A DNA stretch of 64,000 bases, taken from positions 1,922,001 through 1,986,000 of the forward strand of contig OY729512.2 of the NCBI GenBank assembly GCA_963422445.2, written 5' to 3'. Source of the DNA: G963422445 sp963422445. Lineage in GTDB: Bacteria; Pseudomonadota; Alphaproteobacteria; Thalassobaculales; Thalassobaculaceae. Of the stretch, positions 18,933 through 28,064 are shown piece by piece. The position numbers and the translations under genes are program-made. The notes below the pieces were generated by a model that saw nothing but the letters and a program-made list of their open reading frames with translations, was not told the DNA's origin and searched no databases. The stretch's first letter is position 1; each line of letters begins with the position of its first letter.

Positions 18933-20708
18933 ATGCCGCCATCATGGCCCCTTATTCCATACGGCATGGCCGACTTCGCGGATATTCGTCGGACAGGCCA
19001 GCTTTACATGAACAAGACCCGGTTCATTCGCGACCTTAAGAGGGTACGCTAAGCTTTCCTTATCCACCCCCGCCGGTTCGGCAAGACCTGCTGGCTGTTG
19101 GTGCTTGACAACTACTACGACCGCAACAAGGCGTACAAGTTCGAGACCCTGTTCGGCGGCACCGATATCGGCCGTAACCCAACGCCGAACCGCAACCGTC
19201 ATGTTGTCTTGTGGTTCGATTTCTCGGCGTTCAACAACACGCTCGAAACGCTTGAGGAACGATTCGAGCATTACTGCCACATTGAGCTTGGGGGAACGCT
19301 GAAACGCAACCTGGACCTGTTTCCAGAGGACACAAAACGACAGGCCCTCGATCAGCCTACCTTCGGTGACAAACTCAACGAACTGTTCGTTCACGTTCGC
19401 GACCTGGATATTCCACTGTATGTGCTGATCGACGAGTACGACAACGTCGCCAATACCGTATTGACGCAGCACGGTGACCGGGCGTACCAGTCCTTCACCC
19501 ATGACGAGGGCTTCTATCCCAGTTTCTTCGCCACTCTGAAAGCCGGCACCGAGGCGGGCGGCATCGAGCGACTGTTCGTCACCGGGGTCTCGCCGATCAC
19601 CATGGACGACGCAACCAGCGGCTTCAACATCGGTGCCAACATCAGCCTGCGTCCAGACTTCAACGAGATGCTCGGCTTCACCGAAGCCGAAGTGCGCCGC
19701 CTGCTGGAGACATACCGGGATCACGGTGCATTCGACCGGGACATCGATGCCACCCTCGAGCTCATGCGCGAATGGTATGACGGCTACCGCTTTGCTCGGC
19801 AAGCCGGGACGCGCGTCTACAACACCGTCATGGTGTTGTACTTTTTGAGTGAATCCATCCCGAACAAGCCGCTACCGGACGAGCTGATCGACCACAACGC
19901 ACGCATCGATTACGGCAAGCTTCGGCATCTCCTCGTGGTGAACCGGCAGGCTGCGGCGCGGCAGGCCGACCTCAACAGCAATTTCGACATGTTGCGCGAC
20001 GTCATCGCCGATGGTGGGGCGAAGACCCGGATCAATGTCAGCTTTCCTCTCGAAAGATTGACCGAGCGGGATAATTTCCTGTCCCTGCTGTATTATTTCG
20101 GGCTGTTGAGCATCCGCGGTGCCGATGACGATCTGACCGAGCTCGGCATTCCCAACGAGACGATCCGGCATCTGATGTACGGCTTTCTGCGTGATGCCTG
20201 GCAGGATGCCGATATGTTTTCCATCGAACACCACATGTTCATCTTGTTCGTGGGTGACATGGCCCGTCACGGCGACTGGCGACCGGCCCTGGATTATCTG
20301 TCGGAGGCTCTCGCCCGGCAGACCGGGATCCGCGACTTCATGTCCGGCGAGAAGGTCGTGCAGGCGTTTTTCATGGCGTATTTTGGTCTGTCGGAACGCT
20401 TTCTGGTTCATTCCGAGGCCGAGTTGACCAAGGACTATGGGGATCTGTATCTGGAACCGCACACGGCCCGCTATCCGAGGACCGTCTTCGGATACGTGAT
20501 CGAGTTGAAATATCTGAAACAGAGCGAGACCGGGGACCAGGTCGGGTCGGTGGCGGCGGCGCTGGCACAGGCGCAACGGCAACTGCGGAGGTATCCGGGC
20601 GACGCGACCCTGAGGCGGCGCCACCCGGCGATCCAGCATATCGGTCTGGCGGTGGTGTTCCGGGGCTGGGAGATGGCAGCCTGCGAGGCAGTCACGGCTA
20701 AGGGTTGA
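18933..20708 (+). pseudogene. AAA-ATPase-like / PD-(D/E)XK nuclease protein, nonsense-mutated
   Basis: The gene starts MPPSWPLIPYGMADFADIRR and YMNKTRFIRDL, the usual opening of the 'AAA-ATPase-like plus DUF1703' family. An in-frame TAA at 19050-19052 follows, then AFLIHPRRFGKT, where the family has a Walker-A-like PRRFGK[S/T]. The rest is open to 20708: VLIDEYDN (Walker B-like), VTGVSPITMDD, MREWYDGYRF and a C-terminal nuclease-fold strand VIELKYLKQ with the ELK catalytic pair. Relatives usually have Tyr at the stop position, so one base change destroyed it. Family members often lie in mobile or phase-variable islands; their role is unknown, possibly defence. Confidence 0.8.
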
Positions 20709-20767
20709 CTATCGGCCGGCAAAATGGGCGTATCAATAGCAATGAGGTAGCGTAAGGCGATCGTCGG

Positions 20768-21003
20768 TTACATGGTGCGATAACACTGTTCAGTCTCGGC
20801 CCAGATATCTTTCACGGTCTTGGTACTGATGCCGATCTCCATGTCATCATAGATTGGTCTCTTCAAGGCGCAGGATTGCGGATTTTGGTCCAGGTCGCGG
20901 CGAATCAGGTCGCGAATGTATTCGCTGCCGTACCGGCCACTTGCGATTTGATCCATCGTTCCTGTCGGTCGGTCACGGTAATGCTCTTCTTCACCAACGC
21001 CAT
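20768..21003 (-). pseudogene. ParD/CC2985-type antitoxin, frameshifted
   Basis: From ATG 21003, preceded by AGAGG, the first frame reads MALVKKSITVTDRQERWIKS. After a shift near 20940 the second reads IASGRYGSEYIRDLIRRDLDQ, which is the ribbon-helix-helix core of ParD antitoxins. The C-terminal tail does not look like the usual toxin-binding helix. No RelE/ParE toxin gene follows before the stop region at 20709-20767, so the pair is dead. The remaining bases to 21198 hold nothing recognisable. Confidence 0.65.
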
Positions 21004-21198
21004 ATCGACCTCTACTTTGCCATGCGAACACATGTGACGATGTCGGGCCAAAACTTGCATCGCGCAACGACCAGAGATACGATATTCGATCCTGATCTTT
21101 CCGGTCTCACGACAGATCGAGCGACATTGGCGACCTCCTCATCTTGCCGATGACAGTCTGACCTGGCCGGTATTCGTGTACGGATCGTTGGCGAACTA

Positions 21199-22291
21199 GT
21201 AGATTGATTCCAACGTTTGGACGCCTCTTTTCTTGCGGCGATGATGGTATCGGGATCGGCGGTCCAGACGAAGGGCTTGGCTTCGGTGGTGTTGTGTTCG
21301 TCGATGACGCGGCGGATGGCGTCCTGGAGTTCGCGTACGGAGCGGAAGACGCCGTATTTGAGACGGCGTCGTGTCAGCTTGGCGAAGACGCCTTCGACCG
21401 CATTTAGCCACGCGCTCGAGGTGGGGGTGACGTAGAAGGTCCAGCGCGGATGGCGTGCGAGCCAGATCTGGACATCCTTGTGCTTGTGAGTGGCGTCGTT
21501 GTCGAGGATGGCATGGACCGGGACGCCGGCGGGTATCGTGCGCTCGATGCGGTTGAGGAATCTCGGGAACTCCTGGTGGCGATGCCGACTGGCGTGCCGT
21601 TGCGCTTGGAATCATGTGTCATGGTGGCGCCGCGGCCTTTCTTCAGCGGCAGGCCTGGCTGTGTGCGGTCGCGGGCCTGACTGTGCGACGTGTCATCGAT
21701 CGACAGCACGACCGCGTGAGCCGGCGGCGCAACGGAGAGGCCGACGATATCGGTCAGCGTCTCGAGGCAGGCGGGATCGTTCGAAACCGTGAACGGCCGC
21801 CAGCGGTGCGCCATCAGGCCATGCGCCTGCCAGACCGCCCAGACCGTCGAAGCGGCAACCCCCACAGCCTTCGCCATCGCCCGCAGCGTCCAGTGGGTCG
21901 CCGCGTAAGGCGGCGAGGTGTGGGTCAACCCGACGATCTTCGCCACCGGCTCAGGAGCCGGAGGCGTCTTGCCCGGCGGACGCGTCTTGTCCCGCAGAAG
22001 TCCGTCCACACCTTCTTCCATAAAAGCGGTCCTGCCAGCGCCAGACACTGTTCTTCGCCTTGCCGGTCTCTCTCATGTGGCCATCGTGCCGAGCCCATCG
22101 TCGCTCAGAAGAACGATGCGCGCCCGCCAGACATGCTTCTGCGGGCTCTTCGGGTCCGAGACAACCGTTTCAAGGCGACGCCGGTCGTCCGAAGTGAGCG
22201 TGAATGAAACACCAGGGCGCATCTTGTAGACCTCCATGATCGACAAATCAGAAGAACACAATAACGGATATATCTATAACGATCAATCCAC
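21199..22291 (-). mobile_element. IS630-family element type 1, copy 2 (full length, transposase broken)
   Basis: The 1,093-base element is bounded by TA duplications (21197-21198 and 22292-22293), with related inverted ends starting GTAGATTGATTCCAACG and GTGGATTGATC. On the minus strand the transposase begins near 22237 (MRPGVSFTLTSDDRRRLETV, then VWRARIVLLSDDGLG) and shifts frame near 22080. It continues THWTLRAMAKAVGVAASTVW and VVLSIDDTSHSQARD (catalytic Asp), shifts again near 21590, and ends in the VFAKLTRRRLKYGV region. Three frames are needed, so the enzyme is inactive. Confidence 0.85.
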
Positions 22292-22585
22292 TAGCGATCT
22301 TCATCACCAGGCTTGATGATGTCGACCTCTCAGCTTGCAAGCAGGAGTGCTTTCAGGTGTCTTCGGTACGGTCGCCGTTTCGCGTCGTCGGGAAGCATGA
22401 AAATCGCGGCGCTCTATTGCGCGAACTTCCGATTGGCAATGGTTTCTTGAGCGTCGCTGAATCGAGATTGGCCTGGACCGAACTGCCTCGTCCGACTCCG
22501 CAAGGCCCGGGTTGCACGATCCGAAACCTGTCCTCCGGCCGACTGTGGCAGGGACGATGGATCCGATACCGCTCGCGGATTCGCG
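22292..22585. other. Intergenic region with no supported gene
   Basis: About 290 bases between the IS630 end and the 3' end of the VOC gene. No frame has recognisable similarity, and I see no strong structure. Confidence 0.5.
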
Positions 22586-22996
22586 CTATATGCCTTTCAG
22601 TTCGACACCGTTGCCTTCGGGGTCGGTAATATAGATCGAGGGTCCGGAGCCTTCCGCCCCGAAACGGGTCTCGACCGCCCCGGCCTTGATGCCGTGGCTG
22701 GCGAAATGCGCCTGTATCGCAGACTCATCGAAGGGGCTGATCTTGATCGCGAAATGATCGACATTGCGGCCTTCGGCAGCCGGCCCGACGCCGCCCGCCC
22801 GTCCAAGCTGGCCGTCAAGGGTCACGAAATCGATCAAAGCCGTGCCGGCGTCGAGATGATAAAGGCCCAATCCCTCCTGATGCTTCACGACGGTGCATCC
22901 AAGTACGGTTCGATAGAACGTCAGCATGGTTTCGACGTCGCGAACCCGCAGCACGACATGATCAAGACCGCGTAGCCGGAATGGAGGTGTTGTCAT
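22586..22996 (-). CDS. VOC family (glyoxalase/bleomycin resistance-type) protein
   Basis: The 136-residue protein has paired beta-alpha-beta3 modules: LRGLDHVVLRVRDVETMLTFY, then VDHFAIKI, and SIYITDPEGNGVELKG at the C-terminus. The His residues of LDH and VDH and the Glu of VELKG are the usual metal ligands. Members include lyases, dioxygenases and sequestration proteins; the substrate cannot be assigned. ATG 22996 follows AAGGAGGG at good spacing, so the longer frame to 23029 is rejected. It diverges from the DehI gene 110 bases away and may share its promoter region. Confidence 0.86.
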   Translation of the reverse strand: MTTPPFRLRGLDHVVLRVRDVETMLTFYRTVLGCTVVKHQEGLGLYHLDAGTALIDFVTLDGQLGRAGGVGPAAEGRNVDHFAIKISPFDESAIQAHFASHGIKAGAVETRFGAEGSGPSIYITDPEGNGVELKGI

Positions 22997-23105
22997 GGCC
23001 CGTGCCCTCCTTATCATCAACCGCCACATCGCCAGCCAGCGGAAGACTGGCCAGCGACATTGTCACGGGTTAGTTTAACAAGCAACAGATGGACAGGACC
23101 AATGA

Positions 23106-23936
23106 ATGGCGACTCTCCGCGAAATTTCCGAGCAGGACGCGACCGGTAACGTTCGGGCGATCTATGACGAAGTTCGCCGGGCCTACGCCGCTCCCTATGT
23201 GTCGTCATTGTTGCGGCACCTTGCAACCTATCCCGGGCTTCTCGAATGGATCTGGGAAACATTGCGTCCAGCCTTTGCCACGGGCGCCCTGCAACATGCC
23301 GGGTGGTCCCGCGTCGATGTCTCGGGACTACCCACTCTGCCCCCGTTGACACGATCGGCGGCAAGACGATTGGACCTCACGGACACGGACCTCGTGAGCA
23401 TCGGCACTGTTTGCCGGACATTTGTCCGGGTCAGTCCGGTCAACCTGGTTTTTGCCGGATGCGTCCGGCAACTGGTCACTTGCGACCGACCGAAACAGGA
23501 TTCCGGACCGGTTCTGACGCCACAGTCGCTGCCAGAGACGTTGCCGCAGTGCGCTGGTATGGTCAACTGGGCCGATCTCGACGCCGCCCGCCGCGAGGTG
23601 CTCTCAACGTTCGAGACCGAGCTTGCCGGTGATGTCTTCGTGCCCGGCCTGTATCGAATTCTCGCGCACTGGCCGGCATATCTGGCTTATGTCGCGGACG
23701 CGTTCGGACCCATGCTGCGCGACCCGGACATCGTGGTGGAATGCGAGCGGATCGCAGACCGGATCGTTGACGTGGCGCCGGAGATTCTGCGCGGCCTGCG
23801 ACCCGGACCGAATCCGCCACCGCTTTCCGACCTCGAGATCGAGGCGGTCATCTCCGCGATTTCGACCTACCGCGGTACCAGCCCACAAATGGTCGGTTTC
23901 GGAACTCTCCTGCTGAGCGCGCTACCCGAACCTTGA
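23106..23936 (+). CDS. DehI-family 2-haloacid dehalogenase-like protein
   Basis: The 276-residue all-helical protein has two tandem repeats, as in group I 2-haloacid dehalogenases (halocarboxylic acid dehydrogenase DehI, PF10778). Signatures are QDATGNVRAIYDEVRRAY near the N-terminus, HLATYPGLLEWIWE, and the second-repeat counterparts VPGLYRILAHWPAYLAYV and STYRGTSPQMVG. True DehI enzymes hydrolyse D- and L-2-haloacids through a water activated by Asp and Asn. I could not confirm those residues by eye, so activity is uncertain; many relatives are just annotated by family. It is followed 53 bases later by an enolase-superfamily gene. Confidence 0.75.
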   Translation: MATLREISEQDATGNVRAIYDEVRRAYAAPYVSSLLRHLATYPGLLEWIWETLRPAFATGALQHAGWSRVDVSGLPTLPPLTRSAARRLDLTDTDLVSIGTVCRTFVRVSPVNLVFAGCVRQLVTCDRPKQDSGPVLTPQSLPETLPQCAGMVNWADLDAARREVLSTFETELAGDVFVPGLYRILAHWPAYLAYVADAFGPMLRDPDIVVECERIADRIVDVAPEILRGLRPGPNPPPLSDLEIEAVISAISTYRGTSPQMVGFGTLLLSALPEP

Positions 23937-23989
23937 TTGCGCATCGGCGGGCGCAACAGTCTGACCACAAGGACATGATGGGGAACGTC

Positions 23990-25090
23990 ATGAAGATCAC
24001 CGGCATCCGGACACGGCAGATCGAGATTCCGTTCGCAGCGCCGATCGGCACGTCGATACACCGCATTTCCGGCGTCTCCGCGTTATTGGTCTGGTTGGAT
24101 ACGGACGATGGCATTACCGGGGAGAGCTATCTCTGGGTTATCGGAGCGTACAAATTGCCAGTGCTCGATGCGATGGTTCACGCGCTTTCGGGAACAGTGC
24201 TGGGCCGCGATCCTCGGGATACCGAAGCGCTCTATTCCGATATGTGGCGCGAGATCAATTTTCTCGGGCATAAGGGCGTGACCGTGTTCGGTATTGCGGC
24301 CATCGACTGGGCCTGTTGGGACATCCGCGGCAAGGCGCTGGGGCTGTCGGTTGGTCGCATGCTGGGCCGGGCCCGTGATCGAATCCGTGCCTATGCGAGT
24401 GGCGGGCTGTGGGTATCGCTGGACATGGCGGCGCTTCAGAAGCAGGCCTGCACCTTCGTCGATCAGGGTTTTCGGGCGGTAAAAATGCGTATCGGTCTTC
24501 CCGATATCGCTGCCGATCTCGAGCGTGTGGCTGCGGTGCGCGAGGCGATCGGTCCGACGATCGATCTCATGGCCGACGCCAATCAGGGCCTCACGGTCAA
24601 TCACGCGATACGGCTCGGTCGGGGTCTCGAAAAATTCAATCTGGTCTGGTTCGAAGAACCGGTGCAGGCCTATGACCTGGCGGGGTCGGCATGCGTGGCC
24701 GCAGCCCTTGATACGCCGATTGCCAGTGGCGAGACGGAGTATGCCCGCTATGGATTCCAGGACATGCTTGAACGGGGTTCGGCCGATATCCTGATGCCCG
24801 ATCTCGAACGGGTCGGCGGTGTCTCAGAATGGTTGAAAGTGGCCCATATGGCGCGTGCGCGGGACATTCCGGTCAGCCCGCATATCTTTACAGAGCACAG
24901 CCTGCAACTTTGCGCCGCCGTCGGCAATGTCAACTACGCCGAGCACATGCCCTGGTTCGAGGGACTGTTCCGAGAGCGTATGGAAATGGAGGATGGCGAC
25001 ATCATCATTCCCGATCGGCCGGGGATGGGGTTCTCTTTCGATCCCGATGCGGTAGAGCGTTTTGCTCTTGATCCGGCGCGGCGCGTTTGA
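23990..25090 (+). CDS. Mandelate racemase/muconate lactonizing enzyme family protein
   Basis: An enolase-superfamily enzyme of 366 residues. The N-terminal capping domain starts MKITGIRTRQIEIPF. The barrel has the KxR variant of the KxK motif in AVKMRIG, metal ligands D (LMADANQG), E (WFEEPV) and E (ASGETEY), and catalytic His in SPHIFTEH. It would abstract the alpha-proton of a carboxylate, as in mandelate racemase or sugar-acid dehydratases. ATG 23990 was chosen for GGGGA seven bases upstream; 23975 is also possible. Location after DehI suggests joint use in organic-acid breakdown. Its 3' end overlaps by 86 bases the convergent secreted-protein gene. Confidence 0.88.
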   Translation: MKITGIRTRQIEIPFAAPIGTSIHRISGVSALLVWLDTDDGITGESYLWVIGAYKLPVLDAMVHALSGTVLGRDPRDTEALYSDMWREINFLGHKGVTVFGIAAIDWACWDIRGKALGLSVGRMLGRARDRIRAYASGGLWVSLDMAALQKQACTFVDQGFRAVKMRIGLPDIAADLERVAAVREAIGPTIDLMADANQGLTVNHAIRLGRGLEKFNLVWFEEPVQAYDLAGSACVAAALDTPIASGETEYARYGFQDMLERGSADILMPDLERVGGVSEWLKVAHMARARDIPVSPHIFTEHSLQLCAAVGNVNYAEHMPWFEGLFRERMEMEDGDIIIPDRPGMGFSFDPDAVERFALDPARRV

Positions 25091-25544
25091 TGGTGGCATC
25101 CAGCCGGGCCGGGTCGATAGCCGGGCAGGGCCTGAAGACGACCGTCCTCCTGCCTTCGAGAATCAGGGCGCGCCCGCCGATCCTCTGAACAGTAAAGGTT
25201 TGCCGCGGTTGCGGATCCGGGACCGACAGGGTCGGTGCGACGGAAACCTTGTTCCCCTGCACACGGTAAGTCGAATGTGTCAGAATGAGTTGATTGGTTC
25301 CGCCGGTCGATCCGACATCCGGCAATACCCGATAGTACCGTCCACCGTCGAAGACGAGGACCGCAAGACCCCGGCAGACGGGGGTGTCGTTGCCGAGCAC
25401 TGGGCCCCATGTGCCGGAGACGTTGTCGGACGTTGACGTGGCCGCAGATAGCGTCAGTGGAAACAGGGCGCAACAGATGTGGACCCCGAGGGCCGCTGCC
25501 CAAAGGCACGCTGACCGGACACCGATGTATCCGCGAGGCGTCAT
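25005..25544 (-). CDS. Predicted secreted protein of unknown function
   Basis: The 179-residue product has a signal peptide (SACLWAAALGVHICCALFPL, cleavage near LSAA) and a compact beta-rich body: VSGTWGPVL, RYYRVLPDVGS and RQTFTVQRIGGRALILEG. Two Cys (PVCRGL and FRPCPA) may form a disulfide. I do not recognise a family; the repeated short strands suggest a lipocalin-like or small beta-barrel fold. Its start overlaps by four bases the stop of the enoyl-CoA hydratase gene (ATGA arrangement), supporting translational coupling. The tail overlaps the convergent enolase-superfamily gene, which is unusual; the last 30 codons, rich in Arg, may be degenerate. Confidence 0.65.
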   Translation of the reverse strand: MTPRGYIGVRSACLWAAALGVHICCALFPLTLSAATSTSDNVSGTWGPVLGNDTPVCRGLAVLVFDGGRYYRVLPDVGSTGGTNQLILTHSTYRVQGNKVSVAPTLSVPDPQPRQTFTVQRIGGRALILEGRRTVVFRPCPAIDPARLDATIKRAAPDQEQNALPHRDRKRTPSPADRE

Positions 25545-26329
25545 TCTATTCTGGATGTCTGACAGCCCCGTTTGCGCCGGAAAAACGGTTCCATCATTCG
25601 CCGGGGTTCGTCGGTTTGAAAGGCGTTCGCAAGTGCTGCGATTCCCGCCTTGATGCCATCTTCGAGCGGCAGGCGTTCCCAGTCCCGCACCAGTTGCTTC
25701 TGGGCGCGGACGGCATGGGGTCCCGCGGCGGCGACGGCATTCACTATCCGCGTGACTTCGGCATCAAGCTTGTCGGCGGGAACCACGCTTTCGACGAAAC
25801 CCCAGTCGTAAGCGGTGGCGGCATCGATGTTTTCTGCCGTCAGAACCAGATAGTTGGACCGGCCCCAACCGACGAGCCGGGGCAACAGGGCGGCCTCGAT
25901 AACGGAAGGCAATCCGACCCGGACCTCGGGCATTCCGAAGACCGCATTGTCGGAGGCAATGCGCAGATCGCAGGCCGCGGCCAGTTCCATGCCGGCCCCG
26001 AGACTGTAACCGTTGACCCGCGCGATCACGGGGACCGGCAGGGTCCGAATGAGCACAAACAGGTCGTGCAGGTTGCTGATGAAAGCGCGGGCGCTTTCGA
26101 CATCAAGCTCCGAAAGTTCATTGATATCGGCGCCGCCGAAAAAGGATTTTGGCCCGGCGCCGGTAAGCACCACGGCGCGCAGGTCCGCCTGATCGGCCAA
26201 CTCCCGGAAAGTATCGGTCAGATCATCGATACCTTGTTGATTGAGGGCGTTGAGTTTCTCCTGGCGTTCATACGTCACGGTCGCAACCATGCCCGTGCCG
26301 GATACCTGTTGAGTGGTTCTGGCTGTCAT
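25541..26329 (-). CDS. Enoyl-CoA hydratase/isomerase family protein
   Basis: A crotonase-fold protein of 262 residues. The oxyanion-hole motifs FFGGADINEL and NGYSLGAGMELA are present, and both catalytic glutamates of hydratases are retained: E in GMELAAACD and E in MPEVRVGLPS. It would hydrate a trans-2-enoyl-CoA in beta-oxidation or a related degradation path. It overlaps the preceding CinA-like gene by four bases and the following secreted-protein gene by four bases, so the three form a tight operon on the minus strand. Confidence 0.9.
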   Translation of the reverse strand: MTARTTQQVSGTGMVATVTYERQEKLNALNQQGIDDLTDTFRELADQADLRAVVLTGAGPKSFFGGADINELSELDVESARAFISNLHDLFVLIRTLPVPVIARVNGYSLGAGMELAAACDLRIASDNAVFGMPEVRVGLPSVIEAALLPRLVGWGRSNYLVLTAENIDAATAYDWGFVESVVPADKLDAEVTRIVNAVAAAGPHAVRAQKQLVRDWERLPLEDGIKAGIAALANAFQTDEPRRMMEPFFRRKRGCQTSRIE

Positions 26330-27117
26330 TGCTGATCGTTCTCCTGTCTGGTCGGCTCGCCGCCCTCATCGCGAATCAAGGCCTCGACCTCGGCGGCCGC
26401 GTTGTCAAGCGGCGTCATGTCGGTGCCGCGCAAGACCAGCGTGGTTCCGAACGCGCCGGCGCGAAAATATGGATAGCTGCCGATATCAATATCCGGATAT
26501 CGAGTCTGAATCACGCCGAGGCCGGTCGCCAGTATCCCTTCTCCGAGTGATGAGGTGATTGCGATCGACAACATCCTTGCGCCGCCGGCAAGTGTCGGAA
26601 CCAGTTCCTTGACCATCGCCTGAAATACCCGGGGCACGCCAGCCATGACATGGACGTTTTCGACAGTAAACCCCGGTGCGGCAGAAACCGGGTTGACGAT
26701 CAGACTGGCGCCGACCGGGGTCCGGGCCATGCGCATGCGCACCTCGTTGAGTTCAATCCCGATCCGTTCGGAATGGGCTTGCATCCGCGCCACTGCATCC
26801 GGGTGATATTCGACGGCAAGGTTGAACGACGCAGCGACGGACTCGCAGGTGATATCGTCGTGCGTGGGACCGATGCCGCCCGACATGAAGACGTGATCGT
26901 AGCAATCGCGCAATGCGCGGATCGTTGTGGTGATCCGGTCCTGGTCGTCCGGGATAACCCGGACTTCCTCCAGGCGAATTCCGGCCTTGACCAGTTCGAC
27001 GGCAAGAAACTCGAGATTGGCATCCGGCGTTCGACCGGACAGGATCTCATTGCCAATGATAACGAAAGCGGCCGTCACAATCGCAGGATCGGTTTCAGAA
27101 GACATGACAGGCATCAT
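26326..27117 (-). CDS. CinA/MoaB-type molybdopterin-binding domain protein
   Basis: The 263-residue protein has the MoaB/Mog-like fold: AAFVIIGNEILSGRTPDAN at the N-terminus, HVFMSGGIGPTHDD as the conserved GGIGPT loop, and APGFTVENVHVMAGVP. This corresponds to the N-terminal (nucleotide or COG1058) domain of CinA without the amidase domain, a form common in alphaproteobacteria. COG1058 proteins cleave ADP-ribose or NAD-related pyrophosphates; which substrate applies is unknown. ATG 27117 or the in-frame ATG 27105 could be used; neither has a clear ribosome binding site. It diverges from sfsA, sharing a 47-base promoter gap. Confidence 0.85.
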   Translation of the reverse strand: MMPVMSSETDPAIVTAAFVIIGNEILSGRTPDANLEFLAVELVKAGIRLEEVRVIPDDQDRITTTIRALRDCYDHVFMSGGIGPTHDDITCESVAASFNLAVEYHPDAVARMQAHSERIGIELNEVRMRMARTPVGASLIVNPVSAAPGFTVENVHVMAGVPRVFQAMVKELVPTLAGGARMLSIAITSSLGEGILATGLGVIQTRYPDIDIGSYPYFRAGAFGTTLVLRGTDMTPLDNAAAEVEALIRDEGGEPTRQENDQQ

Positions 27118-27164
27118 CGGTTTATGATCTGAAGGTCGGGCACAATCGCTTATCAGACGGATTC

Positions 27165-27881
27165 ATGCAACTTCCGGAACCCCTCCATCCAGGCTATCTG
27201 GTTCGGCGCTACAAGCGATTTCTCGCCGATGTCCGTCTTGAATCCGGTGAAACGCTGACTGTCCATTGCCCTAATCCCGGGCGAATGACCGGTGTGCAGG
27301 ATCCGGGCATGCGGGTGTGGCTTTCACGATCGGCAAACTCCAGGCGCAAGCTTTCCTATACACTGGAACTGGTGAAAACTGACGGTGGCCTAGTCGGTAT
27401 CAATACCGGGCGACCGAATGCGATCGTGGCCGAAGCGGTTCAATCAGGCTCGGTGCCGGAACTTGCCGGTTACCGGTCCCTGCGGCGCGAAGTCAAGGCC
27501 GGCGCGGGCTCACGCATCGATATCCTGCTTGAGGACCCTGACCGGGCCCGCTGCTGGGTCGAGATAAAGAATGTTCAGTTGAAACGCGATGATGGACCTT
27601 ATCCCGGTTGCGCCGAGTTCCCGGATGCCGTGACCGCCCGCGGCCGGCGCCATCTCGATGTCCTTTCCCACCATGTTGCCGCCGGTGATCGTGCGGTGAT
27701 CTTCTTTTTGGTCCAGCGTATGGACTGCTCCGGTCTTGCCATTGCCGAACATATCGATCCGGAATATGGCGAAGGCTTGAGAACAGCCCTCGCCGCCGGT
27801 GTCGAACTTCTGTGTTACGATTGCACGATGTCGACGGCCAGAATCACCCTGCGTCGAAGGTTGCCGTTTGTGGCGTGCTGA
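27165..27881 (+). CDS. sfsA: SfsA family protein (sugar fermentation stimulation protein)
   Basis: The 238-residue product matches SfsA from end to end: RRYKRFLADVRLESGET, HCPNPGRMTG, the DIL-x(11)-EIKNVQL nuclease-like core and FPDAVTARGRRHLD. The fold is PD-(D/E)XK-like with an N-terminal OB domain. It binds DNA and has been linked to maltose metabolism in E. coli, though its cellular job is unsettled. It diverges from the CinA-like gene. The following 180 bases to the IS at 28065 hold no gene. Confidence 0.92.
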   Translation: MQLPEPLHPGYLVRRYKRFLADVRLESGETLTVHCPNPGRMTGVQDPGMRVWLSRSANSRRKLSYTLELVKTDGGLVGINTGRPNAIVAEAVQSGSVPELAGYRSLRREVKAGAGSRIDILLEDPDRARCWVEIKNVQLKRDDGPYPGCAEFPDAVTARGRRHLDVLSHHVAAGDRAVIFFLVQRMDCSGLAIAEHIDPEYGEGLRTALAAGVELLCYDCTMSTARITLRRRLPFVAC

Positions 27882-28064
27882 CAGGGCAGCTAATTCAATC
27901 TTCGCGACCTGTTTGGAGAATAGTGTTGACCGTTACGGACCCTGGTTTGCACGTTGCGGATGTCTGACAATCACGTAGACCATCGGAGTGGTCGGCGCAA
28001 ATGTCTGGTCCGGGCGTCGTCGCGGGCGCGGCAAGCGGCGGTTCCGATAACAGACCAATACTAG

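Noticed and set aside
21490..22207. Plus-strand frames across the IS630 copy 2
   Set aside because: They are antisense to the transposase and consist of Arg-rich low-complexity translation.
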